Shown: positions 34,253-40,823 of the stretch, piece by piece
How positions within the stretch are numbered: position 1 is the first letter of the stretch
Layout of the letters: each line of letters opens with the position of its first letter
From: Eubacteriales bacterium
GTDB lineage: Bacteria; Bacillota; Clostridia; Tissierellales; GPF-1
Direction: 5' to 3'
NCBI GenBank assembly: GCA_030625815.1
Contig: DAOUQF010000033.1
Span: 1-40,823, forward strand
Length of the DNA: 40,823 bases
Translations under genes and position numbers: made by a program
The notes under the pieces: model-generated
What the model was told of the DNA's origin: nothing
The model's database searches: none
The model's input: the letters and a program-made list of their open reading frames with translations, nothing else

Positions 34253-34611
34253 GCTACACCTCCCAGTCGTTTCTGTACAATTTCAACAATTTCTTCATTG
34301 GATAAATTCAATGCTTTCATGGATTCAATATAGGCGTTCACATATCCTTCCACAACACTGATTTTAATTTCTTCAATCATTTCTGCATCCTCCGTAATAA
34401 AAGTACCCATTCCTCTCTTTGTAAATGTCATACCCATTCCCTCCAGCTCGCGAAATGTTCGCTGAATGGTGTTTGGATTCACTTTGTAGTCGATGGCCAA
34501 TTGACGAACCGATGGCAATTTCTGTCCCGTAACTAATCTTCCCGAGGCAAGATCTTTGTGTATTTCCGATATGATTTGTAAATAGATGGGGCGATTGTTA
34601 TCAAACTTCAT
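34249..34611 (-). CDS. GntR/YtrA-family transcriptional regulator
   Basis: 120 aa from the ATG at 34611 (AAAGGAG 6 nt upstream); the longer frame crosses the promoter. A winged helix-turn-helix at about residues 8-72 (RPIYLQIISEI, GQKLPSVRQLA, NPNTIQRTFRELE, KRGMGTFI) and a short dimerising C-terminal helix of about 45 residues, the YtrA subfamily. Overlaps its ABC gene (ATGA). Family knowledge: YtrA proteins repress their own ABC operon and are relieved by cell-wall antibiotics. A palindrome overlapping its promoter supports autoregulation. Confidence 0.93.
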   Translation of the reverse strand: MKFDNNRPIYLQIISEIHKDLASGRLVTGQKLPSVRQLAIDYKVNPNTIQRTFRELEGMGMTFTKRGMGTFITEDAEMIEEIKISVVEGYVNAYIESMKALNLSNEEIVEIVQKRLGGVA

Positions 34612-34653
34612 ATGCTTCTCCTTTCTTAAATCGTGTATCACCGTTCTACCTAG

Positions 34654-34682
34654 ATAGTACACTAGCATTGTAGGGCTGTCAA
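34654..34682 (-). promoter_or_regulatory. Promoter and candidate operator of the GntR-ABC operon
   Basis: Minus-strand TTGACA (34677-34682), 17 bp, TACTAT (34654-34659). The palindrome TAGT-AC-ACTA (34655-34664) covers the -10. A direct repeat ctagcatt is at 34662-34669 and 34707-34714. Confidence 0.8.
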
Positions 34683-34765
34683 GGTTTTTTTTAAAAAAAA
34701 TTTCACCTAGCATTAAACGATAATTTTCTCAATCATTGCCGGTTTTCTTTCACTTCGTCTTTTGA

Positions 34766-34821
34766 CGATATAAATATCGCAAAAAATAGACCCAAGCCCT
34801 CAACCCTTCGGTTGTTGCTTG
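34766..34821 (-). other. Palindrome and hairpin in the 370-bp gap; possible terminator of the ATP-grasp operon
   Basis: A perfect palindrome CGATAT-AA-ATATCG at 34766-34779, then on the minus strand a two-part hairpin (CAAGC..CAACC-GAAG-GGTTG..GCTTG, plus coordinates 34793-34821) followed by GGTCTATTTTTT. The gap 34612-34985 holds no supportable gene. The hairpin lies about 170 bp after the ATP-grasp stop. Confidence 0.4.
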
Positions 34822-34985
34822 CGCCTATATGATAAAAATCATCTCGTCTTATGTAGGGAATCTATTGTTGAAGATCTTCGTTGTAGCATGCTCGTCATTG
34901 CTTTTCATTCTTCCCTGCAATTACATTCACGTTTTTTATCTGCCTCAAAAAAATTTCTTCTTTCCAAGCTTCGAAATGTTCCTTT

Positions 34986-35807
34986 TTATACATTCTGACT
35001 GCGCTGTATGTAACTCAACACCATGTATGCAATATTCAGATCCGTCAATTGTGAAAGGGAGCGGCTTCCTACTGCATCCTCCACCTCATTCACGTAAAAA
35101 TGGTCTTCCGAGTCAAAGAGCAAATCGATCCCACCCCACTCCATTGGGAAGACTTGGCAGATTTTTTTAACAATTTGCTTCTGCGCTTCCGTCAGTTCCG
35201 CCAGTCGAATTTGGCCGCCCAAGGAATAATTAGCTCGAAAATCACTCTCCGATTCCCTAAGTACCGCCGCAATCACCTCTCCTCCCAATACGAAGATCCG
35301 CAAATCACGTCCGGCCATCCCACAAAGCCTTTGAATCACAATTTTTCTTCCAAATAGCGCTTCCATAACCGGATTCCACGCCTCTGGATTGTCCACTAAA
35401 AACACCTCAGAACCACCATGTCCATCAACAGATTTCGCAACCAAAGGATATCCACAGCTTGTTTGGTTCGGCAGGTTATTGTCCACAAACGTTGCACAAG
35501 TCCACAGCATGGGGATCCCGTGTTGTGGAAAAAAGCGATACGTCTCAGCCTTGTCGTTGGCAATTTTCGTAACAAGGGAGGAATTGATACATCGAACCCC
35601 CAGCGCTTCCAACTTTTCGGCAATTTCCGCATTTCTAGATCGATTCAAAACAAAATCTGGGAGTGCTTGCTGCTTTAAGCCATCCAAGTCTTCTAAAATC
35701 TTGAGCTCAATCATCATCCCCAGCAGCTTCCCTTCCGCTTGAAACCACTGAATATAAGCACGATTATTTTCTGCATCTTCTCGACAATATAGCATCCATC
35801 CCGTCAT
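34986..35807 (-). CDS. ATP-grasp ligase, RimK-like (first of tandem pair)
   Basis: 273 aa. ATP-grasp core with PLVAKSVDGHGG (lysine K125), GRDLRIFVLGG (167-176), FRANYSLGG (190-198) and GIDLLF (226-231). The metal motif that is normally E-V-N reads N-E-V-E-D at 240-244, so the conserved Asn is replaced by Glu. Overlaps the upstream RimK-like gene by 4 bp (ATGA). Known family chemistry joins a carboxylate to an amine or thiol using ATP; the substrate here is unknown. The altered motif could mean changed metal use or reduced activity. No visible carrier protein (LysW-like) or precursor peptide nearby. Confidence 0.82.
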   Translation of the reverse strand: MTGWMLYCREDAENNRAYIQWFQAEGKLLGMMIELKILEDLDGLKQQALPDFVLNRSRNAEIAEKLEALGVRCINSSLVTKIANDKAETYRFFPQHGIPMLWTCATFVDNNLPNQTSCGYPLVAKSVDGHGGSEVFLVDNPEAWNPVMEALFGRKIVIQRLCGMAGRDLRIFVLGGEVIAAVLRESESDFRANYSLGGQIRLAELTEAQKQIVKKICQVFPMEWGGIDLLFDSEDHFYVNEVEDAVGSRSLSQLTDLNIAYMVLSYIQRSQNV

Positions 35808-36691
35808 GATATCCGTTCTCCACTTTTTATCCAGCGCATAAGATGCGCCGCTGTATCAATGCCTGTACACGCCTCGAGTGTGATGAAATGGACATTCGAA
35901 TTCACCTCACAAATCACTGGTCCCGCTTGGGTTTGAAGTAAATCTACCCCCGCAAAATCAAGCCCCAATGTTGCCGACGCTCGTATTGCCAACTCCGCTT
36001 CCTCTTCAGAAGGCAAGTAGGATTCCATACTGCCGCCCAAGGTGATATTTGCCCGAAAATCCGCCTTTGATCTGCGCTTCATGGCAGCTACCACTTTGCC
36101 GCCAACCACATTAATCCGTAGATCCTCTCCATGGCTTTCCCGAATATATTTCTGATACAAATGCGGGCGCCCACCAACCCTCAAAATCCAGGTTTCCAGA
36201 TCCTCACGATTTTCCATCAGCGCAACCTGCTGACCAAAGGACCCATACGCCTCCTTCACCACCAGCGGAAATCCCAATTTTGCAATGACTCGATCCAAAT
36301 ACTCGAAGTTTTTCCGGACCATATTATTGTAAATAAAGGGGGCGAAAATAGTGGTCGGCATGGGAATCCCCGCCTCAGCCAGTGCCTGATGCGTTTTCAT
36401 CTTATTGTCGCAGGCTTCAATCGCTTCAGAGGAATTGTAAACCCGTACCCCCATGTTTTCCAATTGTTTCGCCAGCAACAGATCCTTATCCCAGAACAAC
36501 ACAAAATCCACCTCTACGAAAGCTGAAGGTTCCACTCTTCCCAAGCCCTCTTCGATCACCACCAAAAGCTCATCATTCTTCACCCGCGTCAAACTGATTT
36601 CTTCCTTAGAAGCGGCTCGAAGAATCCATTCCATCAATTCATCCACCTTTGAAGATTCCCAATTTCCATTTTCAACCAAAATTCCCTTCAT
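35804..36691 (-). CDS. RimK-family alpha-L-glutamate ligase-like protein
   Basis: 295 aa. N-terminal pre-ATP-grasp domain (1-95) then ATP-grasp: CDNKMKTHQ with K98, PLVVKEAYGSFG (K146), YQKYIRES, GEDLRINVVGG, FRANITLGG and the intact metal motif CEVNSNV (E262, N264). Closer to RimK than its downstream partner. ATG at 36691 with only a weak AAAGG site 10 nt upstream. Forms a two-gene operon with the downstream ligase. Family members add glutamate to proteins, F420, lysine-carrier or peptides; which applies here cannot be read from the context. Confidence 0.85.
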   Translation of the reverse strand: MKGILVENGNWESSKVDELMEWILRAASKEEISLTRVKNDELLVVIEEGLGRVEPSAFVEVDFVLFWDKDLLLAKQLENMGVRVYNSSEAIEACDNKMKTHQALAEAGIPMPTTIFAPFIYNNMVRKNFEYLDRVIAKLGFPLVVKEAYGSFGQQVALMENREDLETWILRVGGRPHLYQKYIRESHGEDLRINVVGGKVVAAMKRRSKADFRANITLGGSMESYLPSEEEAELAIRASATLGLDFAGVDLLQTQAGPVICEVNSNVHFITLEACTGIDTAAHLMRWIKSGERIS

Positions 36692-36723
36692 ATCCGTCCA
36701 GCCTTTCTATTCCATCTGGTCTT

Positions 36724-36752
36724 ATAATAAACCACTCCAGAGAAAATGTATA
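36724..36752 (-). promoter_or_regulatory. Possible promoter of the ATP-grasp operon
   Basis: Minus-strand TATACA (36747-36752), 17 bp, TATTAT (36724-36729). The -35 matches consensus at four of six. The rest of the gap to 36936 shows no gene. Confidence 0.35.
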
Positions 36753-36936
36753 GGGCAGACGGCACAAACCACGAAGCGCAATTCCGCTCTGCTTTTTGTG
36801 ACATCCCCTTGTATTTTCCACAATTTCAGTTCATCCTATAAATGTTCTTGCTCTCATTACGAATCATTTTTTATGAAAGGAGCCGTCTTTCTACGCTGTT
36901 CTTTTCATATCTATGAAAATCTTCCTACTATCTAAA

Positions 36937-36965
36937 TTGACATCGATTCGCAGAACCGATAGAGT
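36937..36965 (+). promoter_or_regulatory. Promoter of the nucleoside hydrolase gene with palindromic spacer
   Basis: TTGACA (36937-36942), 17-bp spacer, TAGAGT (36960-36965). The spacer itself is an imperfect inverted repeat, TCGATTC-GCA-GAACCGA, one mismatch per arm. Confidence 0.65.
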
Positions 36966-36994
36966 GGAACCAGAGAAAATAAGGGGGAAAAAAG

Positions 36995-37987
36995 ATGAAC
37001 AAGGGAAAAATAATTTTAGATGTAGACACGGGGTCCGATGACGCCATTGCGATTATTTGCGCAGCGCTTCATCCTCAATTGGATTTGTTGGCATTAACAA
37101 CGGTTTGCGGGAACAAGCCGGTGCCGAATACAACGGAAAATACCCTTCGTGTGGTCGATCTACTGGGAATGAATATTCCCGTTTACCGAGGTTGTGCGGA
37201 GCCGATGGTGGCAGAATTGATTCCAGAACGACATGCTGAAACGAGACAAACTGCCTCAAGCGCTGTTCAAGATGGCGAAGTGATTGAATATCACGGTGAC
37301 TATTTGGAACTCCCACCTGCAACCAGCAAAATACAAAGAAAAAGCGCCGTATCCTATTTGATTGATACCTTATTAGAATCAGACGGTGATATCACCTTAA
37401 TCGCGGTAGGACCACTCACCAACCTCGGTGTTGCCTTTCGGGCAGACCCGCGCATTATTGAAAAAATCAAGCGCATTGTCATTATGGGTGGCGGCCATGA
37501 AGTTGGCAACCGAACCCCATCGGCAGAATTTAATATCTGGAAAGATCCCGAAGCGGCACAAATCGTCTTTACTTCCGGATGTGAGATTTTACTGGTTCCC
37601 CTTGATGCAACACATGTTGGCGTTGTCACATACGCAGAGAGTGAAGCCATTCGAGAAATCAACACCCCTGTAGCCATCGCTGTTTCCGATTTTATGGATC
37701 AACGCATCAAGGCATACGATGCCCTGCAACCAATGGCAATCGCCGGTTCCACCCCGCCTCACGATGCCTTGGCTGTATTGGCAGCGGTGGATGAGTCCAT
37801 CTTGGATAATATACAATTAAAACGAGTAGATGTAGATTTTGGCAGTGGCCTAGCCGACGGCAGAACCATTGTCGACAATCGTGTGCCAACCGATAATCCA
37901 CCAAATATTCGCTTTGCCTTCAGCTGTCACCGAGAAAAATTCGTAAAGATGCTGATGGATACCATTGCATTATCCAAAGAGCTGTAA
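36995..37987 (+). CDS. Nucleoside hydrolase (IU-nucleoside hydrolase family)
   Basis: 330 aa. Calcium-binding motif DVDTGSDDA (residues 9-17), GPLTNLG and MGGGHEVGN, then EFNIWKDPEAA and a C-terminal PPHDALAV, all standard in the IUNH superfamily. It cleaves N-glycosidic bonds of ribonucleosides to base and ribose; specificity (pyrimidine, purine or unspecific) cannot be told. GGGGG upstream of the ATG. Divergent from the RimK-like gene. Promoter contains a candidate operator. The next gene starts 78 bp later and may be read through. Confidence 0.92.
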   Translation: MNKGKIILDVDTGSDDAIAIICAALHPQLDLLALTTVCGNKPVPNTTENTLRVVDLLGMNIPVYRGCAEPMVAELIPERHAETRQTASSAVQDGEVIEYHGDYLELPPATSKIQRKSAVSYLIDTLLESDGDITLIAVGPLTNLGVAFRADPRIIEKIKRIVIMGGGHEVGNRTPSAEFNIWKDPEAAQIVFTSGCEILLVPLDATHVGVVTYAESEAIREINTPVAIAVSDFMDQRIKAYDALQPMAIAGSTPPHDALAVLAAVDESILDNIQLKRVDVDFGSGLADGRTIVDNRVPTDNPPNIRFAFSCHREKFVKMLMDTIALSKEL

Positions 37988-38065
37988 GCCGTCACCTTGA
38001 AAACCATCGCTTTAAATGGAGATCAAATCCTGTTCCGTATCTAAATGAAACGAGGAGGCAAGAAT

Positions 38066-38791
38066 ATGAGAAAAAGATTGAACCATCATGGGATTTTCAT
38101 CCTACTTCTAATTCTGACATTCCTGACGATCCCGTCTATCGGCTTCGCCAATTCGGCGCAACCACCCTCGATCATCGTTCTTGTATCCAATTCGCCAAAG
38201 GATATGGAGATTCATCTGGACAGAGACGGTCAGATCATTGAAAGCAGAAAGAATGAGAAGATGCTGGAAACAACCTTTAGCTTCTACTCCTATCATTTCG
38301 AAAAAAACGAAATCTATCAGTTCCTTATTGTCACAAACGGCGAAACCATTGTTATTCCCATCGATACGCCTTTGACTGGGTACAATAATCTCTACACCCT
38401 GGATCTCAAAACGCATACCCTCACCCAGGGGCGAGTGCCCTACAAAAATATTCTCTATATTGCGCTTCGAGTGATTTTCACCCTGATTCTTGAAGGTCTG
38501 ATTTTCTTTGCCTTTGGATTCAGAGAGAAGCGGTCTTGGATCATCTTCCTTGTACTTAATCTAATTACCCAGGGCGCGCTGAATATTTGGCTGAATTCCA
38601 TGTTCCCGAGCAACGGATATATTATCTTCGCTTTGATTATCGGCGAGTTCTTTGTCTTCATTGCCGAATTGATCGGATTTATCGCTCTGGTTCAGGAGCA
38701 AAAACGACTGAAAACGGCAGCCTATGTGATTCTTGCCAATCTGATCAGCCTGGTGGCTGGTGGTTATCTGATTACACTGCTTCCACTGTAG
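38066..38791 (+). CDS. Exported/membrane protein with four C-terminal helices, unknown function
   Basis: 241 aa from the ATG at 38066, with GAGGAGG 7 nt upstream; an earlier in-frame ATG at 38045 precedes that site. Signal peptide at about 1-29 (GIFILLLILTFLTIPSIGFA), an external beta-rich domain of about 90 residues (PSIIVLVSNSPKDMEIHLDR), then four membrane helices (about 130-150, 155-175, 185-210, 218-240) with one basic loop. No family recognised. Followed by a bidirectional terminator. Possibly part of the nucleoside hydrolase transcript, with no clear functional link. Confidence 0.72.
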   Translation: MRKRLNHHGIFILLLILTFLTIPSIGFANSAQPPSIIVLVSNSPKDMEIHLDRDGQIIESRKNEKMLETTFSFYSYHFEKNEIYQFLIVTNGETIVIPIDTPLTGYNNLYTLDLKTHTLTQGRVPYKNILYIALRVIFTLILEGLIFFAFGFREKRSWIIFLVLNLITQGALNIWLNSMFPSNGYIIFALIIGEFFVFIAELIGFIALVQEQKRLKTAAYVILANLISLVAGGYLITLLPL

Positions 38792-38830
38792 GGCAGCACC
38801 CGGCACAATAAAATATGAAAATATAAGACA

Positions 38831-38859
38831 AAAGGGAAGATCAATTTGATCTTCCCTTT
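38831..38859. terminator. Bidirectional terminator between convergent genes
   Basis: Long inverted repeat (AAAGGGAAGATCA with TGATCTTCCCTTT) with T-rich tails on both sides. It serves the membrane-protein gene on plus and the asparaginase gene on minus, being about 40 bp and 6 bp past their stops. Confidence 0.85.
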
Positions 38860-38864
38860 CCTTA

Positions 38865-39803
38865 TCAGTCGCCTAAATAGTTGTCTTTCCAGTCCTGTGT
38901 TGCCTTGATCACCCGATGCACCTTGCCCTCATTTTGCGCAACAAAAATGGTCGGTTCCATCTCTTCACTGCTCACCACAAAGGGAAATTCCTTTTGGGTC
39001 GTTGCGCCGCCAAAGTTTCCGTCCTTATCCATGGCGATCACCGACATGCTGCCAGGCTTACTTCCTCGCCCCTTTAAATCTGCCTCATGCTCAAACAAAG
39101 CTTTCTCACAAGCCGCCTGACAATCTCCTCCCGCTTTGATCAGAGAAACAATCCGAAACGACAAGCATCCCTTCATAATATCTTCACCCACGCCTGTTGC
39201 GCTTGCTGCACCTACTCGACTGTCGCAATAAAAACCCGATCCGATCACCGGACTGTCTCCGACACGCCCTGGGCGTTTCATAAACAAACCAGAAGTCGAA
39301 ACGCCATTGCCCATCCTGCCTTGATCATCCAATCCAATAATGCAAACTGTATCATGCCCGCCATAGGCTTCAATCTCTTCCTGTATGTAGCCTGCTTCGA
39401 TTTTCTTTTTCCATCGCTGCTGCGATTCATGTGTCAACATATTGGCAGACTCGTATCCATGCGTCTTCGCAAAGCTTTCTGCTCCCGCTCCCGCCAGTAT
39501 ATTGTTGCGCTGATACCCGCTCAAGTGGCGAGCAACCCGAATGGGATTTTTGATATTCTTCACCGCCATAACAGCGCCAAAACACAAGCGCTCTCCATCC
39601 ATATATGCGGCATCTAATTCCACCTCGCCAACTCGATTCGGTAACCCGCCAAATCCAACGGATCGATAAGCCGGATTATTCTCCACTGATTCGATTGCGC
39701 AAATTACCGCCTCCGAGACTTCTTTTCCATTTCGCAATTTCTCGGACCCTTCAATGACTCCTTCATAAGCCATTTTCCATGTTGCGATCATCCCATATTT
39801 CAT
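38865..39803 (-). CDS. Ntn-hydrolase N4-(beta-N-acetylglucosaminyl)-L-asparaginase / isoaspartyl peptidase-like
   Basis: 312 aa. The autocleavage site GGHDTV places nucleophile Thr152 at the start of the beta subunit. Other family marks: NPAYRSVGFGG and VELDAAYMDG in the alpha part, RPGRVGDSPVIGSGFY and SRVGAASATGVGED after the cut. Family glycosylasparaginases cleave the GlcNAc-Asn link; plant-type relatives cleave isoaspartyl peptides or asparagine. GGGGGG lies before the ATG. No signal peptide, so probably cytoplasmic. Physiological substrate uncertain; the nagA gene elsewhere in the window is only suggestive. Confidence 0.88.
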   Translation of the reverse strand: MKYGMIATWKMAYEGVIEGSEKLRNGKEVSEAVICAIESVENNPAYRSVGFGGLPNRVGEVELDAAYMDGERLCFGAVMAVKNIKNPIRVARHLSGYQRNNILAGAGAESFAKTHGYESANMLTHESQQRWKKKIEAGYIQEEIEAYGGHDTVCIIGLDDQGRMGNGVSTSGLFMKRPGRVGDSPVIGSGFYCDSRVGAASATGVGEDIMKGCLSFRIVSLIKAGGDCQAACEKALFEHEADLKGRGSKPGSMSVIAMDKDGNFGGATTQKEFPFVVSSEEMEPTIFVAQNEGKVHRVIKATQDWKDNYLGD

Positions 39804-39869
39804 TCGTTGCCCCCCAACTCCAATATTTACTGCTTCAAATCAAAGAATGAAAATCAATGTTCTACATTT

Positions 39870-39878
39870 ATTATATCA
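39870..39878 (-). promoter_or_regulatory. Extended -10 promoter of the asparaginase gene
   Basis: Minus-strand TGATATAAT, about 67 bp before the ATG; no good -35 at 17 bp. The rest of 39804-40092 shows no supportable gene. Confidence 0.5.
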
Positions 39879-40092
39879 AAATTTTGTGGTCTTCTTCTCG
39901 TGTATCTGCATGTTAACAGATGCAACCCTCCAGTGACTGATCTGCGCTCATCTTTCCTACTCTTTGACAGTATTCACACGAAGAAGCGCTGCTACCTATT
40001 CCTTCAAGCTACCCCTTTTAGCACGGACAAACACGATCAGAAATTCGCTCCAGTCAATTTCTCCACCTCTGATCAGAATTGAGACATCCAAT

Positions 40093-40137
40093 AAAAAAAT
40101 CCAGTTGTACGAGTATTCCTCTCATACAACTGGATTT
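40093..40137 (-). terminator. Terminator of the tRNA operon
   Basis: Minus-strand 17-bp stem with one G-U pair and a 7-nt loop, followed by TTTTATT. It begins about 60 bp after the tRNA-Phe gene. Confidence 0.9.
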
Positions 40138-40196
40138 ATATCTTTTTCTCGCTTACTCTTTGCAAACAAAAAAACAACCCAATGGATTGTCTTTGT

Positions 40197-40272
40197 TGGT
40201 GCCCAGAGGCGGAATCGAACCACCGACACGGGGATTTTCAGTCCCCTGCTCTACCGACTGAGCTATCTGGGC
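40197..40272 (-). tRNA. tRNA-Phe (GAA)
   Basis: 76 nt with CCA encoded. Acceptor GCCCAGA pairs with TCTGGGC; anticodon stem GGGGA/TCCCC with loop CTGAAAA gives anticodon GAA. Cloverleaf complete. Last gene of the cluster. Confidence 0.97.
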
Positions 40273-40328
40273 AAATATACCGCCTCATCAACCAAACTGA
40301 TCCTTTGGTCTTCGCGATATGATAAAAA

Positions 40329-40405
<77 letters not shown>

Positions 40406-40410
40406 ATTTT

Positions 40411-40487
40411 TGGTCGGGGTGGCAGGATTTGAACCCGCGGCCCTCTGGTCCCAAACCAGATGCGCTACCAAACTGCGCTACACCCCG
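40411..40487 (-). tRNA. tRNA-Pro (TGG), copy 1
   Basis: 77 nt with CCA encoded. Acceptor CGGGGTG pairs with CACCCCG; anticodon stem TCTGG/CCAGA with loop TTTGGGA gives TGG. One base differs from copy 2 at 40717 (GGCCGCGGG here, GGTCGCGGG there). Confidence 0.97.
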
Positions 40488-40527
40488 AAAAAATCATATT
40501 CAAGTTGTTAATCTTAACATTCAAAAC

Positions 40528-40603
40528 TGGCAGGGGTGGCAGGACTTGAACCTGTGACCCCCTGCTTGTAAGGCAGGTGCTCTCCCAGCTGAGCTATGCG
40601 CCC
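40528..40603 (-). tRNA. tRNA-Val (TAC) with unpaired, chimeric-looking 3' end
   Basis: 76 nt, CCA encoded. D arm and anticodon arm are normal (CCTGC/GCAGG stem, loop CTTACAA, anticodon TAC). The acceptor 5' strand GGGCGCA should face TGCGCCC, but the 3' strand reads CACCCCT then G then CCA: only three Watson-Crick pairs and one G-U of seven. The first T-stem pair is A-C. The 3' tail CCTGCCACCCC is identical to that of the flanking tRNA-Pro genes. Likely a recombinant or non-functional gene, or an assembly artefact. Confidence 0.8.
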
Positions 40604-40716
40604 ATTTTGGATGCAGGACGTTGGATGTTAGGGGTTGGATTTTTGTCATTCTTTTAAGTCTTTTTAAGCCTTTTAGACATGACCCTAGTCCAACTTCCAA
40701 CTTCTTGCTTCTAAAT
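40604..40716. repeat. Inter-tRNA spacer with TTGGA-type inverted repeats
   Basis: On the minus strand GTTGGAAGTTGGACTAGGG near the 5' end faces CCCCTAACATCCAAC near the 3' end. Between them lie two near-copies of AAAGRCTTAAAA. Unlike the short spacers between the other tRNAs. Confidence 0.55.
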
Positions 40717-40793
<77 letters not shown>

Positions 40794-40823
40794 CTCTTAT
40801 AGAGTGATGCTCTTTTCTCTCCT

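Noticed and set aside
34829-35170. 113-codon plus-strand open frame running into the ATP-grasp gene
   Set aside because: No ribosome site, mostly antisense to the ATP-grasp gene.

Overview
The window looks like a chromosomal segment of an anaerobic, Gram-positive, Clostridia-type Firmicute. The support is an acetyl-DAP lysine pathway under a lysine riboswitch, strong AGGAGG ribosome sites, sigma-A-type promoters, DUF951/DUF3343/YedF proteins, a YtrA-type GntR regulator and CCA-encoding tRNAs. The genus cannot be fixed from sequence alone. There is no phage, transposon, integrase or CRISPR array; it is dense core and semi-core chromosome, mostly on the minus strand.

Layout. (1) 28-8634: a lysine operon read leftwards (lysA-lysC-asd-dapA-dapB-dapH-class III aminotransferase) behind a lysine riboswitch with terminator, and a divergent M20 deacetylase with its own promoter. 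With dapF at 11.2-12.0 kb, every step from aspartate to lysine has a candidate gene here. (2) 8.6-15.4 kb: small membrane protein, TPR-GGDEF protein, YhhN protein, dapF, and a MoxR / DUF58 / DUF4129-like trio. (3) 15.4-18.5 kb: VOC protein, a MutT-MutY fusion, and the rpsF-ssb-rpsR operon. (4) 18.5-23.7 kb: PLP aminotransferase and a compact six-gene operon (propeller-like anchored protein, two CvpA-like proteins, YedF, DUF3343, DUF951). (5) 23.7-27.6 kb: nagA plus HAD phosphatase behind a promoter with a palindromic operator candidate; LacX-like epimerase with a repeat-containing membrane protein. (6) 27.6-34.7 kb: two ABC systems, one MacB-like with a large COG1361-type surface protein, the other a GntR/YtrA-controlled ABC-2 exporter ending in a DUF4097 protein. 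(7) 35-39.8 kb: two overlapping ATP-grasp ligases, a divergent nucleoside hydrolase, a membrane protein and an Ntn asparaginase. (8) 40.1-40.8 kb: tRNA cluster Pro-Val-Pro-Ile-Phe with a strong terminator.

Most worth a second look: the tRNA-Val whose 3' end does not pair with its 5' acceptor strand and resembles the flanking tRNA-Pro genes; the MutT-MutY fusion joining two arms of the 8-oxoguanine defence; the tandem ATP-grasp pair, one with an altered metal-site motif; and the tight operon putting Se/S-trafficking proteins with CvpA-like membrane proteins. No entirely new system is proven; functions of the ATP-grasp pair and the six-gene operon are inference.
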